NCBI RefSeq assembly: GCF_014695385.1
Contig: NZ_JACJOD010000011.1
Span: forward strand, 62,001 to 126,000
Length of the DNA stretch: 64,000 nt
DNA from: Trichocoleus sp. FACHB-46
GTDB taxonomy: Bacteria; Cyanobacteriota; Cyanobacteriia; FACHB-46
Direction: 5' to 3'
Program-made: the position numbers and the translations under genes
Shown: piece after piece, positions 18,301-26,961 of the stretch
How the letters are laid out: the number at the start of each line of letters is the position of its first letter
How positions within the stretch are numbered: the first letter of the stretch is position 1
The notes under the pieces: model-generated
Database searches by the model: none
What the model saw: the letters and a program-made list of their open reading frames with translations, nothing else
What the model was told of the DNA's origin: nothing

Positions 18301-19284
18301 CCTTCTCGCCGGATGGTGGATTTTGAGATTTTACCGTTGGCAATTTTGGGGCGACCGCGCGTGGATGTGACGTTGCGAGTGTCTGGATTTTTCCGCGATG
18401 CTTTTCCCAACTTGATCGATCTCTTCGATCAAGCTGTCACGGCTGTCGCCGCTTTGTCAGAACCAGCCGACCAAAACCCCTTAGCGGCTCAAGTCCAGCA
18501 GGAAACTCAACATTGGCAATCCGTAGGGCTGACGCCAGAACAGGCAGAACAGCGATCGCGTTATCGGGTCTTTGGTTCTAAACCGGGTGCCTATGGAGCG
18601 GGTTTGCAAGGCTTGATTGAAGCGCAGAATTGGACGGATGATCAGGATCTAGCGCGGGCTTACATCAACTGGAGCAGTTATGCCTACACCCGCAACGGCA
18701 CAGGCCGCGCTGCCCCCGAAGCCTTTGAGCAACGGCTGCAACAAATGCAGATCGTCCTGCACAACCAAGACAACCGCGAACACGACCTACTAGATTCGGA
18801 TGATTATTACCAATTTCAAGGCGGCTTAACGGCAGCAGTGCGATCGCTCACTGGCAAGAATCCTCAAACTTATTTTGGCGACCATTCACTGCCCCAAAAC
18901 CCTAAAATTCGCAAACTCCAAGAGGAAATTGCCCGTGTATACCGCTCGCGCGTGGTGAATCCCAAGTGGATCGAGGGAGTGATGCGGCATGGATATAAGG
19001 GAGCCTTTGAAATGGCGGCTACGATTGACTACTTATTTGCCTACGATGCCACTGCTCATTGTGTTGAGGACCACATGTATCAGGGAGTGGTCAATGCCTA
19101 TGTTTTGGATGAACAAGTCCAAGCTTTTATTCAAGCAAAAAATCCTTGGGCCTTACGCGATATGGCAGAACGGTTGTTGGAAGCCCACCAGCGCGGATTG
19201 TGGCAACAAGTGCAACCGGAAACTTTAGATCAGTTGCGAGCGATCGCCCATGAAGCAGAAGCGGTGATCGAGACTACCCTCTGA
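15364..19284 (+). CDS. cobN: Cobaltochelatase subunit CobN
   Basis: Large chelatase subunit of 1306 residues, the normal length for CobN/ChlH proteins. It binds the corrin ring and, with AAA+ I/D-type subunits, inserts cobalt in the cobalamin pathway. The family block HVGKHGNLEWLPGK and FIVNDPGEGAQAKRR is present near residue 575-620, and the C-terminal metal/substrate region includes VEDHMYQGVVNAYV. The N-terminus (GGWNPQVEGVIFIEQ) fits CobN, not the magnesium chelatase subunit ChlH. No cobS/cobT-like partner is in the window; cyanobacteria may share the ChlI/ChlD motors, which is inference. It is transcribed alone. Confidence 0.92.
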   Translation: MHRLAATPGGWNPQVEGVIFIEQTPAPVVFLTAADTDIQTMAQALPQLPPEFPAIRVVNLLQLQQQLTIDTYAEEVLESAQVIVLRLLGGRSYWSYGFEVVKDTVQRTKATLIVLPGDDRPDPDLISHSTVPLTAVNQFWRYFTEGGVTNLVNALKFAAKIGLNQDYAPAPPEAIPQIGFYPWQPYSYSSSPPLHPAPQPTATLAAATSHPSPAKVGLLFYRAHYLAGNTAPIDALCQALAERGLEPVPIFVPSLRDPDLQTELLKYFQTPDAAPIQVLLNATSFSLAKLETETPNLELWQQLDVPVIQVILSGGTVEQWETEYRGLSPRDTAMNVALPEVDGRIISRAVSFKAVQIRNSDLETDVVGYQPVRDRIEFVADLAAHWVTLRQTPPAQRRIALILANYPTRNGRLANGVGLDTPTSCVEILKALQQAGYHLADVPQSSEELIQRLTAGVTNDPEGYELRAVHQSLDLAEYQQYFATLPASVQQGMRDRWGEPRVDGLASDPENPSANSAAFPVSGLQLGNVFVGIQPARGYDLDPALNYHAPDLEPTHGYLAFYYWLRQHLQAQAIVHVGKHGNLEWLPGKSLALSQSCYPEVAFGPLPHLYPFIVNDPGEGAQAKRRSQAVILDHLTPPMTRAELYGPLQQLERLIDEYYEAQSLDPTRLPVIRDRITNLVLQENLHQDLGIEFSSTSAQAQLAEFLTRADGYLCELKEAQIRDGLHVFGCCPEGRQLRDLIVAIARHPGTGRMGLTRALAQDWGLDLDPLMADLASPFGLAPELPAGDHAPVASSLLPVYLQPQLSACRTLGDVVEFLEQQAALLVEQVMDASSDASIDALASSDRSLPPRTQAEITWIRTVLLPKLQQTPQEITHLLQGLSGRYIPSGPSGAPTRGRPEVLPTGRNFYSVDIRAIPTESAWDVGRKAAEALIERYTQENGEYPKTLGLSIWGTSTMRTGGDDMAEALALLGVQPIWEGPSRRMVDFEILPLAILGRPRVDVTLRVSGFFRDAFPNLIDLFDQAVTAVAALSEPADQNPLAAQVQQETQHWQSVGLTPEQAEQRSRYRVFGSKPGAYGAGLQGLIEAQNWTDDQDLARAYINWSSYAYTRNGTGRAAPEAFEQRLQQMQIVLHNQDNREHDLLDSDDYYQFQGGLTAAVRSLTGKNPQTYFGDHSLPQNPKIRKLQEEIARVYRSRVVNPKWIEGVMRHGYKGAFEMAATIDYLFAYDATAHCVEDHMYQGVVNAYVLDEQVQAFIQAKNPWALRDMAERLLEAHQRGLWQQVQPETLDQLRAIAHEAEAVIETTL

Positions 19285-19318
19285 TCTACGGATTCTTAGC
19301 CCGCAAGGTAGTTTTAGG

Positions 19319-21148
19319 TTAGTAACTGCCCTGCGAGCTTGCTTCTGGTACGGGAAGTGCGGCTACGGCTGAGTGGGAAGTTTGGGCATAGTTTTGTTGT
19401 ACCGGAATCTCAAGCCAGAATTCAGTGCCGTGCTGGGGTTGGGACTCGCAATGTAGGGTTCCTCTGTGTCGCTGCACCACAATCTGGTAGCTGATTGATA
19501 GTCCCAATCCTGTCCCTTGGCCCACGGGCTTAGTGGTAAAGAATGGATCGAATAGGCGCTGTTTGACTTCATGGGTCATGCCAGGACCATTATCAGCGAT
19601 GCGAATGGCGACCCGATCCGGTGACACGAGTTCTGTGCGAATGCGAATTTGGCTAGGATGACTTTGAAGATTTGCTGCCGATCGCGTCTGGTTGTAGCTG
19701 TCTAAGGCATCGATCGCATTGCTGAGAATATTCATAAAGACTTGGTTGAGTTGCCCCGTATAGCACTCGACTAGCGGCAGATCACCGTACTCTTTGACCA
19801 CTGCAATGCCTGGATGTTCTGGCTTAGCTTTTAGCCGATTCTGCAAGATTAACAGCGTACTATCAATGCCTTCGTGAATATTGACACGCTTCATATCCGA
19901 TTCATCGAGGCGAGAAAAGTTGCGGAGCGAAAGCACAATTTGGCGAATCCGTTGAGTGCCAACTTTCATCGAAGCCAGCATTTTAGGCAGATCAATTTGC
20001 AGAAAGTCTAGATCGATTGCGTCAGCATATTGCTGGACTTCCGCCGGAATTGAAGAAGAGTGCCGCTGGTAGCGATGAATGAGTTCTAATAAATCTTGCA
20101 CATAGGTATGGGTGTACTCCAAATTTCCATGAATGAAGTTGACTGGGTTGTTGATTTCGTGCGCTACTCCCGCCACTAGTTGCCCCAAGCTGGACATTTT
20201 TTCAGTCTGGATCAGTTGGGATTGGGCTTGTTGGAGTTCTTCGATGGCTTGCTCTAGCTGTTGAGCGCGATCGCGTTCCCGTTCCTCCGATTGCCGTAGT
20301 GAGTCTTCGGCTTGCTTGCGATCGCTGATCTCACTTTCCAAACTTTCATTGACCCGCACAAGTTCTGCCGTCCGCTCAGTCACCTTCTGTTCTAAGGAAC
20401 GATAAAGCTCGGCTAACTGCGCCGCCATCTGATTAAACTCTTGTGCCAGTTTCTCGATTTCATCCCCAGTGGAGATGTTTACCTGATGGTCTAAATTGCC
20501 AGCCCCAATTGTCGCCGCACCTACCTGGAGCTGATGGATAGAACGAATGACGGGCAGCAAAATCAATAAAAATTGACCGACCAAGACCAAAACAATTAGC
20601 CCAATAATGGCATAGGTAAAAGCTTGGGCTCCTTGCTTAAACTGTTGTCCAGCTTGCTGAGCCAAAACATCCTGCTGTTGAGCCGTATCGGTTAATAGAG
20701 CCAAATAAAAGTCGATGTCTTTACCAAAAGAGTCTAAGGCTCGTAAATCTTGCTGAATTTGATTTCCCTTGGCGGGTGTGTTGGTCAGGGTTCCTGCCAA
20801 GCGCACTAAGAAACGATGTCGCCGTCGCACGACAGGGATTTCTGCGGCCTCTGGCATAATGCGCTCCAACTCTTCCAAGCTGATCAAAAAGTTAGACATT
20901 GCCTTTTGGTAATCGGCCATATCCGCCGCTGCTTGATCCGTCAGCAAGAAAGCCTTGAGCGCTAGTAGTTGCTCGCGTAAGGAAAGTTGCAGCTCTAAGG
21001 AAATGATCCGAGCTTGAATGGTTTTTTCCCGGCTCGCTTGGATCGACTGATCGGCTTGTTTAATCAGGAGGGTACTGCCGCTCATGAAGCTAGCCACCAA
21101 CCCAGCCGCCACCAGCGATGAGCCAATAAACTTCTGCCAAATCTTCAT
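19319..21148 (-). CDS. Membrane sensor histidine kinase with HAMP domain
   Basis: 609 residues: TM helix about 7-30, an extracytoplasmic helical region 31-175, TM 177-200, HAMP 200-252 (IGAGNLDHQVNISTGDEI), coiled coil 253-320, HisKA with VAGVAHEINNP (H330) and HATPase with LSNAIDAL, DNGPGMTHEV and GTGLGLSIS. It is an orthodox transmitter with no receiver. The extracytoplasmic part resembles the four-helix bundle ligand-sensing module of chemoreceptors. Its start overlaps the stop of the PhnD-type binding protein gene by 4 nt (ATGA), so the two are translationally coupled and the binding protein is a good candidate partner for the sensor. The transmitter is a close paralogue of two other kinases at 22.2-25.0 and 29.8-31.3 kb. 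Confidence 0.92.
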   Translation of the reverse strand: MKIWQKFIGSSLVAAGLVASFMSGSTLLIKQADQSIQASREKTIQARIISLELQLSLREQLLALKAFLLTDQAAADMADYQKAMSNFLISLEELERIMPEAAEIPVVRRRHRFLVRLAGTLTNTPAKGNQIQQDLRALDSFGKDIDFYLALLTDTAQQQDVLAQQAGQQFKQGAQAFTYAIIGLIVLVLVGQFLLILLPVIRSIHQLQVGAATIGAGNLDHQVNISTGDEIEKLAQEFNQMAAQLAELYRSLEQKVTERTAELVRVNESLESEISDRKQAEDSLRQSEERERDRAQQLEQAIEELQQAQSQLIQTEKMSSLGQLVAGVAHEINNPVNFIHGNLEYTHTYVQDLLELIHRYQRHSSSIPAEVQQYADAIDLDFLQIDLPKMLASMKVGTQRIRQIVLSLRNFSRLDESDMKRVNIHEGIDSTLLILQNRLKAKPEHPGIAVVKEYGDLPLVECYTGQLNQVFMNILSNAIDALDSYNQTRSAANLQSHPSQIRIRTELVSPDRVAIRIADNGPGMTHEVKQRLFDPFFTTKPVGQGTGLGLSISYQIVVQRHRGTLHCESQPQHGTEFWLEIPVQQNYAQTSHSAVAALPVPEASSQGSY

Positions 21149-22113
21149 TGTCTTGGACCAGAATTTGCCTCTAAGGTCTTTTGTAATTGTCGAATCGGCT
21201 CATAATCAGCATCCTCGACCAATGTATATCCCGCAGATTCAGCTCCTGTAACGTCTGCAAGTCCCTCAGGAGCATTGATCAGAGCTTTTTTAAGGCTAGA
21301 AACGATTTCCGGGGAAAGCTTCTTGGAAACAACGATCGGTGACATGGGAATGGGAGCGGATTCCCAAATGATCTGGTACTGGCTGGGGTCAAGCTTGCCA
21401 GATTTTTGCCGCTTTAGCAAAGAGGGTCTGCTGTCGGCGATCGCGTCTACCACGCCTGCTTCCAAATCCGCCTGCGCTTTGTCATGGTTGCCAGAATATT
21501 TGACGGTGGCAAAGTCTTGGTCTGGACGCAGACCTATTTTCTGGAAGTGAGCCATTGGCACTAAGTAACCAGAGGTGGAGGATCGGCTGACGAAGGCAAA
21601 CCGCTTGCCTTTAAGATCGCTCAAGCTATCAATTCCAGCAGCTTTCCTAGCAATGATGACGCTGGTATACGAAGGACGACCTGTGCTTTTTTCAATCGGA
21701 GCGACGATCGGCTCAACTTGAGGGTTTTGCTGTTGGGCCAGTACGTATGTTAAAGGCCCCAAATAGGCAACTTCTACCTTTTCCTGTACTAGCAGCTCAA
21801 CTGCTTGCTCATAGCTCGGAGTAACTTGGAAGTAAATGGGATATCCCAGCGACTTTTCTAGATACTCTGCAAGAGATTCCAGTTGTTTTTCTTGTTCTTT
21901 AGGACTCAGAGCTGGAATTACCGCCACATCAATGACGTTGAACTCTTTGACTTCTCGATTGCTAGTTGTCGGTGGATTGGAGGCGGAAGGGGTAGGGCGA
22001 TCGCCAGATTCAGGCCCGCAACTCACACTGAGCAGCATCGGGAACAGTGCCAGGCTATAGCGAACCCAGGTGCGGCAGCTAAAACGAGTGAGAAAAGACA
22101 ATGTAGCTGGCAT
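21145..22113 (-). CDS. PhnD-type phosphate/phosphonate-like substrate-binding protein
   Basis: 322 residues; an N-terminal signal with a lipobox-like end (LLSVSC, Cys near residue 32), then a type-2 periplasmic-binding fold. Recognisable segments are VAVIPALSPKEQ, VAYLGPLTYVLA, LKGKRFAFVSRSSTSGYLVP and GVVDAIADSR, typical of the PhnD/SsuA-like family that includes phosphonate and phosphite binders. No permease or ATPase of that type lies beside it; the adjacent genes are kinases. It may therefore deliver ligand information to the downstream kinase instead of feeding a transporter. Ligand unknown. Confidence 0.88.
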   Translation of the reverse strand: MPATLSFLTRFSCRTWVRYSLALFPMLLSVSCGPESGDRPTPSASNPPTTSNREVKEFNVIDVAVIPALSPKEQEKQLESLAEYLEKSLGYPIYFQVTPSYEQAVELLVQEKVEVAYLGPLTYVLAQQQNPQVEPIVAPIEKSTGRPSYTSVIIARKAAGIDSLSDLKGKRFAFVSRSSTSGYLVPMAHFQKIGLRPDQDFATVKYSGNHDKAQADLEAGVVDAIADSRPSLLKRQKSGKLDPSQYQIIWESAPIPMSPIVVSKKLSPEIVSSLKKALINAPEGLADVTGAESAGYTLVEDADYEPIRQLQKTLEANSGPRQ

Positions 22114-22199
22114 GAGGTGGGGAGTTGGTTAATGTCTACGGTTTATTTTTATTCAACGGGCATCTCGTGCTTCGAGCCTGCCTACAACTATTCAGGAGA

Positions 22200-24971
22200 C
22201 TACTCAGGCACAGAGGCAGCTTCAGCTTCACTAACGAGGAATGGGGCACTTTGGCTAATGGGGATTTCGATCCAAAACTCTGCTCCTGTCCCCGGTTGGG
22301 TGTTGCACCAAAGGGTTCCCCGATGTTTCTCCACAATGATTTGGTAGCTGATAGAGAGTCCTAAGCCTGTTCCCTGACCGACGGGCTTAGTTGTAAAAAA
22401 CGGATCGAACAAGCGTTGAACCACAAAAGCAGCCATACCAGGGCCGTTGTCTTGAATCCGCACAGCGACTCGCTCTGGATGTAAGACTTCAGTGCGGATT
22501 GTAATAGTGGGTGCAGGCTCTGTCAGACCGGATGCGATCGCTGCCTCACTTTGACTATCCAAGGCATCAATGGCATTGCTCAAGATATTCATGAAGACCT
22601 GATTTAGCTGTCCGGCGTAGCATTCTACTTGGGGTAAGTCGCCATATTGCTTAATCACCTCAATCCCTTGAGAGCCTGGTCGAACTTTGAAACGGTTTTG
22701 CAGGATGAGTAAAGTGCTATCAATTCCTTCATGGATGTTGACAGGCTTCATCTCTGATTCGTCTAGCCGAGAGAAGTTGCGGAGCGACAGAACAATTTGG
22801 CGAATGCGATCGGCCCCGACTCTCATAGAACTCAGCATCTTCGGTAGATCTGCAACTAGAAACTCAAAATCGTTGGTTTGGCGATGTTGCTGAATTTCTA
22901 ACGCTGGCTCAGGATAATGCTGCTGATATAGATCAATGAGTTTTAGCAAATCCTGGGTGTATTCATTGGCGTAACTCAGGTTGCCGTAGATAAAATTCAC
23001 AGGGTTATTGATCTCATGGGCGATCCCTGCCACCAACTGACCCAAACTCGACATTTTCTCAGTCTGAATTAACTGGGTTTGGGTGGTTCGCAGTTCTGCC
23101 AAAGCTTGGGTGAGCCGCTGAGCTTGAGCTTGAGCCGCAGCAGCGGTGGCTCGACTCTGAGCGTAAAGCTCGGCTTGATCGATCGCGATCGCTAACTGGT
23201 CGGCGACATCCTGCAATAACTCCACTTCATCCGTACTCCAAGACCGAGAGCCGCTGTAATGCTCACAAACAATGGCTCCGATTTGTCCAGAATTGGTATA
23301 GATGGCGATCGCTAGCAAAGAAACGAGACCTAAATCCGTTAAAGCTTCTCGGCTCCTAGTGTCTAATTGAGGAGCCGTGGCAATGTTGTCAATCCACAGC
23401 GGGCTCAGCTTCAGCAAGATTTCCCCTAGCACTTCCACGGCGATCGTGGGGGGTGGCAAGGAGCGATGAGTCAGGTGAGGCGCAGAAACTTCATGGGCCA
23501 ATTTAAACCGGGCGGCTTCCTCGCTCTGGTTGTACCAAAGAAACTCGCAGCGATCGATCTCGAAGAGATGGTGAATTTCCTGGACAGCAGTCCGCACAAT
23601 GGTTTCTAGCTCTAGCGTGCTCCGGATTTGAATGGATAGGCGACGCTTCAGCAGTTCTTCTCGCTTGGTCAACTCTAGCAACTGATTTTTGGCTTGTTGC
23701 AGATGTTGATTGGTGTTTACCAGTTCGGCCATCGCCACTTCTAGTTCTCGCGACTTGCGCTCTAGCTGGCAGCTGTACTGGATGACCTGGGGCACTTCTG
23801 CTAGTAAGTCAAGGATTAAAGCTGAATCTCTCAAGTCAGATTCATCTACACCAAACCAGGGTTGGGGCTTGATCGAGCGTTCTGAGACATATAGCGACTG
23901 AAATTGCCCCGTGGGCAAAATCTCACCAATGCGGCAACTCTTCCAAACATGGTGATTCGGCTCAATCTGAATGAAACCACTAGGGGCAATCAAGGTTTGG
24001 CCATAGGCAGCGCAGCGAACTGGGTGGGTTTCAAAGGATTCAGCGGTTTCAACGGCTTGTTTCCATAGATAAACCTGGCTGTAAGCGGCTTCGACGGGAT
24101 CGCTGGTGACTCGCTCTGCTCCGTACAGCGTTTTGAACCGTTCTACGAAAGCCTGGTTTGGCAAACTGTCAATGCTTTGGAAATAGCTCCAAGTAGCGTA
24201 GTGTCCTGCCATTGCTGCTGGAGTGATGCGTTGCAGTTCGTCTTCGGTCACGCTCACCGCCATAATGGGAATTTCTGCCGCGGAAATCCCTGCTGCATGG
24301 TACTGCTGGTAAAATTCCACATTGCCGTTGCCGTTTAAAGTGCTAAAAACGACATCGGGTCTAGCTTGTTTGATTTGCTCAATCACGGAGCGATAATCTG
24401 TGGTTTCTAAAGCGGGATAGGCTTCGCCCACAGTCATGCCTCCCAGTTGCTTCAACCGCGCTTTGATAATTTTGTTCGCAACTCTGGGAAAGACATAATC
24501 CATGCCCAGGAGATAAAAGCGGCGATGTTGATGCTGAAACAACCAATTGACGGCTGGCTCCACTTGCTGATTGGGGCAGGCTCCGGTGTAAAAAATGTAT
24601 TTGGAACACTCCAAACCTTCATACTGCACGGGGTACCAGAGCAAGCGATCGAATTCTTCTAAGACTGGTAAGACCAACTTGCGGCCTGTAGAAGACCAAC
24701 CGCCAAACAAGGTGACGACTTGCTCATTTTTTAGGAGCTTTCTAGCTTTTTGTTCAAAGACGTAAGGGTCAGAAGCGCTATCTTCCACCACAGGTACGAT
24801 CGCTTGACCGAGCACTCCCCCGGCTTGGTTAATTTCAGCGATCGCCATTAAGGCAGCATCTTTCAGAGACGATTCGCTGATTGCTAGCGGCCCACTTAAA
24901 GAATGTAGGATTCCAACTCGGACGGTGCCATCTGGAGGATTCATCGTGCGCTGTGCTACCAAACTGCTCAT
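22200..24971 (-). CDS. Urea/amide-type binding protein fused to GAF and histidine kinase
   Basis: 923 residues with an unusual order: residues 15-375 are a type-1 periplasmic-binding-protein domain of the UrtA/AmiC/FmdD (urea, short-chain amide) kind, seen in VGILHSLSGPLAISE, WYPVQYEGLECSKYIFYTGA and GHYATWSYFQ; then a coiled coil (395-445), a GAF domain (445-605), HisKA with VAGIAHEINNP (H652), and HATPase with NILSNAIDAL, DNGPGMAAFV and GTGLGLSIS. There is no signal peptide and no membrane helix before or after the binding domain, so the sensor should be cytosolic and would read an intracellular ligand, as AmiC does. It begins 17 nt after the ABC ATPase stop on the same strand. No receiver domain. 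Confidence 0.92.
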   Translation of the reverse strand: MSSLVAQRTMNPPDGTVRVGILHSLSGPLAISESSLKDAALMAIAEINQAGGVLGQAIVPVVEDSASDPYVFEQKARKLLKNEQVVTLFGGWSSTGRKLVLPVLEEFDRLLWYPVQYEGLECSKYIFYTGACPNQQVEPAVNWLFQHQHRRFYLLGMDYVFPRVANKIIKARLKQLGGMTVGEAYPALETTDYRSVIEQIKQARPDVVFSTLNGNGNVEFYQQYHAAGISAAEIPIMAVSVTEDELQRITPAAMAGHYATWSYFQSIDSLPNQAFVERFKTLYGAERVTSDPVEAAYSQVYLWKQAVETAESFETHPVRCAAYGQTLIAPSGFIQIEPNHHVWKSCRIGEILPTGQFQSLYVSERSIKPQPWFGVDESDLRDSALILDLLAEVPQVIQYSCQLERKSRELEVAMAELVNTNQHLQQAKNQLLELTKREELLKRRLSIQIRSTLELETIVRTAVQEIHHLFEIDRCEFLWYNQSEEAARFKLAHEVSAPHLTHRSLPPPTIAVEVLGEILLKLSPLWIDNIATAPQLDTRSREALTDLGLVSLLAIAIYTNSGQIGAIVCEHYSGSRSWSTDEVELLQDVADQLAIAIDQAELYAQSRATAAAAQAQAQRLTQALAELRTTQTQLIQTEKMSSLGQLVAGIAHEINNPVNFIYGNLSYANEYTQDLLKLIDLYQQHYPEPALEIQQHRQTNDFEFLVADLPKMLSSMRVGADRIRQIVLSLRNFSRLDESEMKPVNIHEGIDSTLLILQNRFKVRPGSQGIEVIKQYGDLPQVECYAGQLNQVFMNILSNAIDALDSQSEAAIASGLTEPAPTITIRTEVLHPERVAVRIQDNGPGMAAFVVQRLFDPFFTTKPVGQGTGLGLSISYQIIVEKHRGTLWCNTQPGTGAEFWIEIPISQSAPFLVSEAEAASVPE

Positions 24972-24988
24972 AAACCTGACATGCCGAA

Positions 24989-25834
24989 TTAGCCTGGCTC
25001 AAGGCGATCGCGCATGGTATGAACGACCTGTCGTTTAATTTGCAGAAATTCCGGGGTCAACTTCAATTCCATATCCCGCTGCGTTGGCAAATCTATGCCA
25101 ATTTCTGCCTTGATCTGCCCTGGATGGGCACTCATTACATAAATCCTCTGAGATAGAAAAATTGCTTCTTCTACGTCATGGGTAATCATCAAAACTGTGA
25201 CGTGGGTTTGCTCCCAAAGATTGAGCACAAACTGCTGCATCTGCTCTTTGGTTTGGGCGTCCAAAGCGCCAAATGGTTCATCCATCAGAAGAACATCTGG
25301 TTCATTCGCTAAAGCCCGCGCGATCGCCACTCGTTGTTTCATCCCACCCGATAGCTGTTTAGGATAAGCTTTGGCAAATTGAGTTAGCCCAACTACGTCT
25401 AAATAATACGCTACCCGTTGCCTCCGTTCCGGTTTGGGTAGACGCTGCAACTTTAGCCCATAACCAATGTTTTGAGCGACGGTGAGCCAGGGAAATAGCG
25501 TGTAGCTTTGAAAGACCAAACCGCGATCGCGACCGGGGCCTTGCACTGCCACACCATCCATCAGCACTTGCCCAGACGTGGGTGGAACCAGCCCTGCCAC
25601 AATATTCAGTAGGGTTGATTTACCACAACCAGACTTGCCCACAATACAGACAAACTCATTAGGGTAAATGTTGAGGTTGATGTCTTGCAAGACTACCAGC
25701 GGCCGTCTCTGACTCTGAAAGGTTTTGTTGAGGTGGCGGACCGCTAGTTTGGGTTGGCCCATCGAGGTGGCTAGGCTATTAACACTGGAAGCAGTTTCAA
25801 GACTGGAATTAGGAGGTCTAGTAAACGGTGCCAT
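24989..25834 (-). CDS. ABC transporter ATPase, nitrate/sulfonate/taurine type
   Basis: ATPase of the NrtD/SsuB/TauB family. Walker A GKSGCGKST, Q-loop VFQSYTLFPWLT, signature LSGGMKQRVAIARAL, Walker B VLLMDEPFGALD and the switch His in MITHDVEEA are all intact. Three in-frame starts exist: TTG at 25870, ATG at 25858 and ATG at 25834; the last has GAGG nine nt upstream. It should power the permease encoded divergently at 26080 with the lipoprotein at 26962-27969. It is also the first gene of the minus-strand unit leading into the two kinases and the PhnD-type protein. Confidence 0.9.
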   Translation of the reverse strand: MAPFTRPPNSSLETASSVNSLATSMGQPKLAVRHLNKTFQSQRRPLVVLQDINLNIYPNEFVCIVGKSGCGKSTLLNIVAGLVPPTSGQVLMDGVAVQGPGRDRGLVFQSYTLFPWLTVAQNIGYGLKLQRLPKPERRQRVAYYLDVVGLTQFAKAYPKQLSGGMKQRVAIARALANEPDVLLMDEPFGALDAQTKEQMQQFVLNLWEQTHVTVLMITHDVEEAIFLSQRIYVMSAHPGQIKAEIGIDLPTQRDMELKLTPEFLQIKRQVVHTMRDRLEPG

Positions 25835-25949
25835 TGCGAATTGCCTCAGGGTGAGCATGAGTCCGACCAATGGTAGTGCCTCAGACCCTCTATCTTCAGC
25901 ATGCCCTTGGGCAATCTAGGCGTAACGGATGTAACCGAAGGGGTGTTGA

Positions 25950-25977
25950 CCTGAACTTTTAGCCCTGAACTTTTAGC
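25950..25977. repeat. Perfect 14-nt tandem duplication
   Basis: CCTGAACTTTTAGC occurs twice with no spacer and no mismatch, in the divergent spacer between the ATPase and permease genes. Confidence 0.85.
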
Positions 25978-26079
25978 TGGGGCGGGTAGGTAGGCGATCG
26001 CTGCCTTCAGATGACTAATTTGGGCGTGCTAACTTGGGCAACATCCAATGAATTTTTACAAGGAATTTTTACCAAAGTT

Positions 26080-26898
26080 ATGACTAAAAAGCTATTTCAG
26101 GCTTGGTGTAGTCTCTGGAAAATTCGGGGTGAGATTTCTAAGCGTCTATATTTTTTGATGGTGCTTCTATCTATTTCAATACCTCTGTTAGGTTGGGCTT
26201 GCATCACTTACAGCGGCTGGGTAGATAGCCAGTTTTTGCCAAGCCCCACTACTGTGTTAGCTCGTGGCTATACTTCACTACAAAGTGGGGAATTAATTGC
26301 AGATCTAATCGCTAGTTTGTCAAGAGTAATTTGGGGCTTCTTGGCTTCAGCTATTCTTAGCATTCCTTTGGGGTTAATGATTGGTGCCTTCAAGAGTATG
26401 CAAGGGCTTCTAGAACCAATTTTGGGTTTGCTTCGGTATATGCCAACTGCTGCTTTTATCCCTTTAATTATTTTATGGATTGGCATTGATGAGCCAGCCA
26501 AAATCGCCATTATCTTTCTGGGTACCTTCTTCTATAACATCTTGATGATTGCTGATGCCGTCAAGTTTATTCCGAGTGATTTAATTAAAGTTAGCTATAC
26601 CTTGGGAGCCAAAGAAAAAGACATCTTCTTCGATGTGATTTTTCCAGCTACGCTACCTCATATTATTGATACTCTCAGAATCAATATTGCGACGGCCTGG
26701 AATTTTGTCGTAATTGCCGAGTTGATTGCAGCTAGTTCAGGTCTAGGCTATCGGATTTTAATGGCTCAAAGAGCTTACCAAACCGATGCCATTTTTGTGG
26801 GGATTATTGTGATTGGTTTAGTAGGCTTACTAATAGATTTTAGCTTCAAGCTACTCTTTAACTTAGTCGTACCTTGGGCGACCGATAAAAATCATTAA
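26080..26898 (+). CDS. ABC transporter permease, SsuC/TauC/NrtB type
   Basis: Integral membrane protein of about 272 residues with six or so helices and the permease EAA-type loop, seen in LIKVSYTLGAKEKDIFFDVIFPATLPHI shortened here to its key residues LGA near residue 172 and FPA near 183. The family N-terminal block FLPSPTTV is also present. The frame is open from 26011, but ATG at 26080 gives the usual short cytoplasmic N-terminus. The gene is A/T-rich compared with its neighbours. It lies divergent to its likely ATPase and convergent to its likely binding protein, an unusual split arrangement. Confidence 0.9.
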   Translation: MTKKLFQAWCSLWKIRGEISKRLYFLMVLLSISIPLLGWACITYSGWVDSQFLPSPTTVLARGYTSLQSGELIADLIASLSRVIWGFLASAILSIPLGLMIGAFKSMQGLLEPILGLLRYMPTAAFIPLIILWIGIDEPAKIAIIFLGTFFYNILMIADAVKFIPSDLIKVSYTLGAKEKDIFFDVIFPATLPHIIDTLRINIATAWNFVVIAELIAASSGLGYRILMAQRAYQTDAIFVGIIVIGLVGLLIDFSFKLLFNLVVPWATDKNH

Positions 26899-26961
26899 AA
26901 GTTATTAGTTGGATGAGTGCGATCGCATCAAGCACCCACCAAACTTGCTAATTGAGTTAGC

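Noticed and set aside
15364-19284. Magnesium chelatase subunit ChlH instead of CobN
   Set aside because: The N-terminal sequence does not match ChlH and fits CobN; the shared chelatase core alone would not discriminate.
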